A stretch of 64,000 bases of DNA, from contig NZ_JAEQNB010000001.1 of the NCBI RefSeq assembly GCF_016722965.1, positions 659,833-723,832 on the forward strand, read 5' to 3'. Source of the stretch: Tumebacillus amylolyticus. GTDB lineage: Bacteria; Bacillota; Bacilli; Tumebacillales; Tumebacillaceae. Both the position numbers and the translations under genes were made by a program. Below are positions 59,205 through 64,000 of the stretch, piece by piece. The notes beneath the pieces are model-generated. The model saw only the letters and a program-made list of their open reading frames with translations, did no database searches and was not told the origin of the DNA. Each line of letters begins with the position of its first letter. Within the stretch, counting starts at the first letter, position 1.

Positions 59205-62200
59205 ATGGGAAAACGCTTTTGCAGCAAACTCGCTTTGTTTGCCTCGCTGCTGCTTGTGTTCCAGCTCGTGTTTCCTATGCTAAACGCATTCGCAGCGACA
59301 GACCCGGAGGGAACACCTCCCCTCGGAGGACAGACTGACGTTGTGACGACGCCCGAGCCTGATCCGGCAACGTCCACCGTCGACAACACCACTCCCGCTA
59401 CTGAACCCACTCCTGCAGGACCGGCTCCTGCAACCACCACAACGACTCCGCAGATCACAACCCTGTCCAGTGGCATGCTGCCACCCAGCAATCTTGCCTT
59501 TCAACTGACAACTCCCGACACTGTAAAACTGACATGGAGCTCCGTTTTCGGAGCCACCGGGTACAACGTATACGGCATCATCGACGGCCAACTGCAAGTC
59601 TTGGCGACGACGACCGCTACTTCGTACACGTTCCCGGCGCTTAAGGAAGGCGAGTACCAGTACGTCATGACGACGCTTGGTGCAGAGGGCGAATCCGGCC
59701 CGTGCGCCCCGGTGTCTGTGACCGTCACCTATCCGAAGATGGCGGCACCGGACTCCCTGACCTACAAACTGGTCAACGGAAACGACATCGCACTGACTTG
59801 GACGGCTTCGCAGTACGCAACTTCGTACAACCTCTACCAAGTCAACGCGGACGGTACCAACACGTTGGTCACGACCGTCTCCGGCAAGACCACGTACACG
59901 TTCACAAATGCAGCAGCAGGTTCTTACACCTATGCAGTCTCGGCTGTGAACACGCTGTACGGCGAATCTCCGGTTTCGGCGACGACCAAGATCGACTTGG
60001 GCGAACAGTCGCAAGCGGCACCGGGCAACTTCACCTCCAAAGTGCAGAACGGCAACGACATCGTCCTCTCTTGGAGCGCTTCGCAATACGCGACGGCCTA
60101 CAACGTCTACCAAGTGATTGGCGGCCAAAAAGTGTTGCAGAAGACGCAAACCGCAACAACGCTTACGCTGACCAACATGCCGGCGGGCGACTACGTGTAC
60201 GTCGTGACGGCGTACAGCGACCGCTTCGGCGAATCGGCAGACTCCACGCAAGCAAGCTTCACGCTGGTTCCGCCGGTGATGACCGCCCCGGAGAACTTCA
60301 AGTTCACGCTGGCGAACATCAACGACATCAACCTGAGCTGGACCGCAGTTTCCAGTGCAACCGGCTACAAGATCTACCAAGTGACCGACGGTCAAAAAAC
60401 CTTGGTCAAAACCGTCACTGGGACGAGCACTTCGTTTACGAATCAAGCTTCCGGCGACTACACCTATGAAATTCACTCCTACAGCGACCGCTTCGGCGAA
60501 TCGACCGCGGGCAGCCTCGTCTCCTTGACGGTGGCGACTCCGACGATGACCGCTCCGAGCGACTTCACGTACAAGATCAACAACGGCAACGACATCGCAC
60601 TGAGCTGGACCGCAGCTTCGAACGCGAACTCCTACAAGATCTACCTCGTCAACGGCGACCAGAAAGTTTTGAAAGCGACGACGAGCGCAGTTGCGTACAC
60701 GTTCACCAACGCAGCGGCGGGCACGTACACCTACGAGATTCATTCGGTCTCGACCCGCTACGGTGAATCGGCAGAAGGAAGCCAAGTGAACCTTGAGCTG
60801 ATCCTGCCATTGATGGCAGCACCTCAGGAAGTGGTGCAAGCGATCACCTCTGCAACGGGCTTCACCCTGAACTGGGATGCAGTACCGTACGCAAACTCCT
60901 ACAAAGTCTACCAAGTCACCAACGGAACGAAAGTTCTGAAGTCCACCGTGACGGGCACTTCCGTTGCCTACTCCAACATGACGCCGGGCGATTACACCTA
61001 TGAAGTGCACTCATTCTCGAGCCGCTTCGGCGAATCGGCGGATGGCGCAACGCTTACGTTCACCCTGAACGGACAGACGATGCCCGCTCCGACCAACCTG
61101 ACCTACACGCTTGCCAACGGCAACGACATCACCTTGAAGTGGACCGCCGCTCAATATGCGACGAGCTACAAGGTCTACCAAGTGGTTGACGGTCAAAACG
61201 TGTTGGTGAAAACCCAAACGGCCACGACTCTCACGCTGACCAACCAACCGGGTGGGGACTACCACTTCCTCGTAACGGCCGTTTCGACCACGTTGGGCGA
61301 ATCGCCGGAGGGAGCAGAAACCACGTTCACCTTGGCTCTGCCGACGTTGGCAAGCCCGGCGAATCTCACGTCCAAGATCCAGAACGGCAACGACATCGTT
61401 CTGACCTGGGCGGCGGCACAATACGCAAACTCGTACAAAATCTACGAAGTGGTCAACGGCGAAGAAGTGCTGCTCAAGACCTCAACGTCGCTGACGACGA
61501 CGATCTCCAAAGTCGCATCCGGCGATCACATCTATTCGGTACACACCGTCTCCACCCGCTTTGGCGAATCGGCGACAGGCAGCCAGATCACGGTGAGCCT
61601 CGACTCCACAACGATGCAACCGCCGACGGGTCTGACCCAGACGACGGCCAACGGCAATGACATCACTTTGAAATGGACGGCGGCTACCTACGCGACGGCC
61701 TACAACATCTACCTGATCCAAGACGGTCAACCTGTTTTGCAAAAAACGGTGACCGGCACCTCGTACACGTTCACCAACCTTCCGGGAGGCGACTACATCT
61801 ACGAAGTGCATTCCTACAGCGATCGCTTCGGCGAATCGATGGAAGGCAGCCAAGTTGCTTTCAACTTGACGTTCCCGACGATGCAAGCTCCGGCGAACTT
61901 CACGCAAAGCTATGTCAACGGCAACGACGTTGTCCTGCGTTGGAACGCTTCGACGTACGCAACGAGCTACAACGTCTACCAAGTCTCCGGCGGCACGAAA
62001 ACGCTCGCCAAGACGTTGACGGGCGTGACGGTCACCTTCGCCAACCAACCGGAGGGTGACTACACCTACGAAGTTCATTCCGTCTCCACCCGCTTCGGCG
62101 AATCTCCGGAAGGAAGCACCGTAGACTTCAAACTGGTGTTCCCGACCATGCAAGCGCCGGGCACCCTGACGAACACCATCACCAACGGCAACGACATCAC

Positions 62201-64000
62201 CTTGAGATGGGGCACCGCGACCTATGCGACCGCCTACAAAGTCTACCAAGTTCTCAACGGTGAAGAAGTTCTGCAAAAAACGCAAACCGGCTCCTCCCTC
62301 GTTCTCACCAACATGCCGGCGGGTGACTACAGCTACGCAGTTCACTCCTACAGCGACCGCTTCGGCGAGTCTCCGGTAGCAAGCACGGTGAACTTCAAAC
62401 TGGTATGGCCGGTCGTAGCACCGCCGACCTTGACCGCATCGGTTGTCAACGCGAACAACGTCACCCTCACCTGGCCGTCTGTGCAGTGGGCGAACGAATA
62501 CCGCGTCTACCAAGTGAACAAGGACGGCAGCAAGACGCTGCTCAACAAAGGCACGACCTTGAGCTACCAGATCTTCAACTTGGCACAAGACACCTTCTCT
62601 TATGAAGTAACGGCGTTCAGCACACGCTTCGGCGAGTCGCAAGCATCGAACCGCCAAACGGTTACGATCGTCTACCCGGTTATGCAAGCTCCGGTTGTAA
62701 CGGCGAAAGTGCTCAGCACTTCCTCGGCCACGCTCTCTTGGGGCTTCATCACCTACGCAAACGGCTACAACATCTACGAACTGGTGAACGGCCAACCGGT
62801 CCTCGTGAAGCAGAACCTCAATGCGCTCTCCTACACGCTGACCAACTTGCCGTACGCAAACCATCAATACTATGTCACCTCGTACTCCAACTCGTTTGGG
62901 GAGTCCGTTCCGTCGAACACCGTGCTCGCGAAACTGATCAACGACACGGTCGCACCGGTTACCACCGCAAATGCTCCGACCAACTGGACGAACCAAACTC
63001 CGGTCGTCGTCACGCTGTCGGCTACCGACAATGACACCGGCGTTGCAAAAACCTACGTGTCCCTGAACGATGCTGCCTTTGCAGAAGGCACTTCGGTCAC
63101 CGTCAACCAAGAAGGCACCAACAAAGTCTCCTTCTACTCCGTTGACAAAGTCAACAACATCGAAACCACCAAAACGGTCTTCGTGAAAATTGACAAAACC
63201 GCTCCGGTCACCTCGGCGACCGCACCGACCGGCTGGTCCAAGGACGGCGCAACCGTCACCTTGACCGCAACGGATGCAGGCTCCGGCGTCGCGAAAACCT
63301 TCTACTCCATCAACGGTGGAGCGTATGCAGAAGGAACGACCGTCACCGTGAACCAAGAGGGCACCTCGAACGTCTCGTACTACTCGATTGACAACACGGG
63401 CAACGCAGAACAAGCGAAGACCGTCACCGTCAAACTCGACCAAACCGCACCGACCACCACCGCAACTGCTCCGACCGACTGGTCCAAGGACGACGTCACC
63501 GTTGCTCTCACAGCAACCGACGCACAATCCGGCGTTGCAAAAACCTACTACTCCGTCAACGGTTCCGACTTTGTAGAAGGTTCCAGCATCACCCTGACCC
63601 AAGAAGGCGTCAACGCAGTTTCCTTCTACTCCGTGGACAACGCGGGCAACAAAGAAACGGCGCACTCCTTCGAAGTCAAACTCGACAAAACCGCACCGAT
63701 CACCACCGCAACCGCTCCGACCGACTGGTCCAAGGACGACGTCACCGTTGCTCTCACGGCAACCGACGCACAATCCGGCGTTGCAAAAACCTACTACTCC
63801 GTCAACGGTTCCGACTTTGTAGAAGGTTCCAGCATCACCCTGACCCAAGAGGGCGTCAACGCAGTTTCCTTCTATTCCGTGGACAACGCGGGCAACAAAG
63901 AAACGGCGCACTCCTTCGAAGTCAAACTCGACAGAACCGCACCGACCACCACCGCAACTGCTCCGACCGACTGGTCCAAGGATGACGTCACCGTTGCTCT
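59205..64000 (+). CDS. Giant secreted repeat protein (FN3 and OmpL47-like repeats), partial at 3' end
   Basis: Open from ATG 59205 to the window end (at least 1598 residues). A Sec signal peptide spans about residues 1-31 (hydrophobic core LALFASLLLVFQLVF, cleavage probably after AFA). A Pro/Thr-rich linker spans about 32-90. Thirteen fibronectin type III-like units of 88-91 residues follow (conserved NGNDIxLxW, YxxYxVxxG, RFGES), then OmpL47-like 82-residue repeats (TAPTTTATAPTDW, SGVAKTYYS). The protein is Cys-poor after the signal. AAAGGTAGGA lies about 9 bases before the ATG. Its size, repeats and control by a c-di-GMP riboswitch suggest a surface adhesin or matrix protein. Any anchor or catalytic domain would lie beyond the window. 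Confidence 0.9.
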   Translation, partial: MGKRFCSKLALFASLLLVFQLVFPMLNAFAATDPEGTPPLGGQTDVVTTPEPDPATSTVDNTTPATEPTPAGPAPATTTTTPQITTLSSGMLPPSNLAFQLTTPDTVKLTWSSVFGATGYNVYGIIDGQLQVLATTTATSYTFPALKEGEYQYVMTTLGAEGESGPCAPVSVTVTYPKMAAPDSLTYKLVNGNDIALTWTASQYATSYNLYQVNADGTNTLVTTVSGKTTYTFTNAAAGSYTYAVSAVNTLYGESPVSATTKIDLGEQSQAAPGNFTSKVQNGNDIVLSWSASQYATAYNVYQVIGGQKVLQKTQTATTLTLTNMPAGDYVYVVTAYSDRFGESADSTQASFTLVPPVMTAPENFKFTLANINDINLSWTAVSSATGYKIYQVTDGQKTLVKTVTGTSTSFTNQASGDYTYEIHSYSDRFGESTAGSLVSLTVATPTMTAPSDFTYKINNGNDIALSWTAASNANSYKIYLVNGDQKVLKATTSAVAYTFTNAAAGTYTYEIHSVSTRYGESAEGSQVNLELILPLMAAPQEVVQAITSATGFTLNWDAVPYANSYKVYQVTNGTKVLKSTVTGTSVAYSNMTPGDYTYEVHSFSSRFGESADGATLTFTLNGQTMPAPTNLTYTLANGNDITLKWTAAQYATSYKVYQVVDGQNVLVKTQTATTLTLTNQPGGDYHFLVTAVSTTLGESPEGAETTFTLALPTLASPANLTSKIQNGNDIVLTWAAAQYANSYKIYEVVNGEEVLLKTSTSLTTTISKVASGDHIYSVHTVSTRFGESATGSQITVSLDSTTMQPPTGLTQTTANGNDITLKWTAATYATAYNIYLIQDGQPVLQKTVTGTSYTFTNLPGGDYIYEVHSYSDRFGESMEGSQVAFNLTFPTMQAPANFTQSYVNGNDVVLRWNASTYATSYNVYQVSGGTKTLAKTLTGVTVTFANQPEGDYTYEVHSVSTRFGESPEGSTVDFKLVFPTMQAPGTLTNTITNGNDITLRWGTATYATAYKVYQVLNGEEVLQKTQTGSSLVLTNMPAGDYSYAVHSYSDRFGESPVASTVNFKLVWPVVAPPTLTASVVNANNVTLTWPSVQWANEYRVYQVNKDGSKTLLNKGTTLSYQIFNLAQDTFSYEVTAFSTRFGESQASNRQTVTIVYPVMQAPVVTAKVLSTSSATLSWGFITYANGYNIYELVNGQPVLVKQNLNALSYTLTNLPYANHQYYVTSYSNSFGESVPSNTVLAKLINDTVAPVTTANAPTNWTNQTPVVVTLSATDNDTGVAKTYVSLNDAAFAEGTSVTVNQEGTNKVSFYSVDKVNNIETTKTVFVKIDKTAPVTSATAPTGWSKDGATVTLTATDAGSGVAKTFYSINGGAYAEGTTVTVNQEGTSNVSYYSIDNTGNAEQAKTVTVKLDQTAPTTTATAPTDWSKDDVTVALTATDAQSGVAKTYYSVNGSDFVEGSSITLTQEGVNAVSFYSVDNAGNKETAHSFEVKLDKTAPITTATAPTDWSKDDVTVALTATDAQSGVAKTYYSVNGSDFVEGSSITLTQEGVNAVSFYSVDNAGNKETAHSFEVKLDRTAPTTTATAPTDWSKDDVTVA
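59475..62945 (+). repeat. Array of 13 FN3-like coding repeats
   Basis: Units begin near 59475, 59739, 60012, 60279, 60546, 60813, 61080, 61347, 61614, 61881, 62148, 62412 and 62682. Period 264-273 bp, most often exactly 267 bp. Nearly every unit starts with MxAP/MxPP and contains the NGND core; units 1, 6, 12 and 13 are the most diverged. Confidence 0.88.
62946..64000 (+). repeat. 246-bp OmpL47-like coding repeats
   Basis: Units begin at 62946, 63195, 63441, 63687 and 63933 (cut). The third and fourth differ at only about seven of 246 bases, and the visible start of the fifth matches them too, which shows recent duplication. Confidence 0.9.

Noticed and set aside
59280..61010. Minus-strand open frame of 576 codons opposite the FN3 units
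   Set aside because: Same antisense shadow effect; the + strand frame has a signal peptide, a ribosome site and recognisable domains.
59475..62945. Possible CRISPR-like or satellite repeat array because of the regular 267-bp spacing
   Set aside because: The period is a multiple of three, the frame is open throughout, and the units translate into FN3-like domains, so it is a coding repeat.
61482..63911. Minus-strand open frame of 809 codons opposite the giant repeat protein
   Set aside because: It mirrors the repeats and GC-rich codon pattern of the + strand gene, has no ribosome site, and its composition (Arg/Val/Gly-rich, repetitive) follows directly from antisense of the FN3/OmpL47 repeats.

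Overview
The window looks like chromosome of a GC-rich (by eye roughly 55-60%) spore-forming member of the Bacillota. The gene style points to a Tumebacillus/Brevibacillus-like Bacilli lineage. Clues are strong AGGAGG-type ribosome binding sites with frequent TTG/GTG starts, an OpuC/BCCT osmoprotectant set, CsoR and Fur sites, c-di-AMP, c-di-GMP and cobalamin riboswitches, and a YjcZ-type micropeptide. The genus is inference; no rRNA or tRNA gene was seen.

Region by region: (1) 1-14356 is the 3' part of a tightly packed NRPS/PKS operon. It holds a terminal C-A-PCP-TE protein cut by the window edge, an MFS exporter, a KS-AT-DH-ACP protein, a C-A-PCP-C protein whose A domain reads like an asparagine code, and a TauD/SyrP/AsnO-like dioxygenase. 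The product is probably a hybrid lipopeptide or peptide-polyketide carrying a beta-hydroxylated Asn/Asp-type residue. (2) 14488-18848 holds decayed sequence, then a MerR/AdhR-type aldehyde-stress locus with three near-identical 19-bp-spacer promoters, a chimeric SDR/MFS remnant, a carboxymuconolactone-decarboxylase-like gene, the MerR regulator, a zinc alcohol dehydrogenase and an aldo/keto reductase. (3) 19026-20798 has a DUF1259 gene and an arsR-arsI-arsC operon without an efflux pump. (4) 20850-24020 is a relic class I lanthipeptide locus: an intact 43-residue precursor with an FDLD leader box, a wrecked lanB, an intact NisT-type exporter, and a truncated GNAT/FemAB-like gene.

(5) 24135-31441 is ion and osmotic homeostasis: ChrA, a CPA-type Na+/H+ antiporter with a possible structured leader, a ydaO-type c-di-AMP riboswitch in front of opuCA-CB-CC (one permease only), and a convergent BCCT transporter. 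(6) 31742-39584 is a one-protein hybrid assembly line (C-A-PCP-KS-AT-ACP-TE) followed by an HpcH/HpaI aldolase. (7) 39625-50309 is metal homeostasis: a cobalamin riboswitch with tandem NiCoT transporters, CDF and MntP exporters, CsoR-controlled copA-csoR, and a Fur-controlled FTR1 permease with its lipoprotein. MFS, EcsC-family and YjcZ genes are interspersed.

(8) 51480-55540 is a visibly AT-richer island with a KAP-family P-loop NTPase and a convergent HEPN-domain protein that carries an intact R-x4-H motif, a possible defence pair. (9) 55564-58855 has an OmpR-type two-component system followed by a membrane protein and PspA, suggesting envelope stress. (10) 59021-64000 is a c-di-GMP-I riboswitch with an antiterminator/terminator switch, leading into a giant secreted repeat protein. 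That protein has 13 FN3 units and then OmpL47-like 82-residue repeats, and runs off the window end.

The most interesting items are the lanthipeptide relic with an intact precursor, the KAP/HEPN island, the two hybrid assembly lines, and the three second-messenger or cofactor riboswitches with readable expression platforms.
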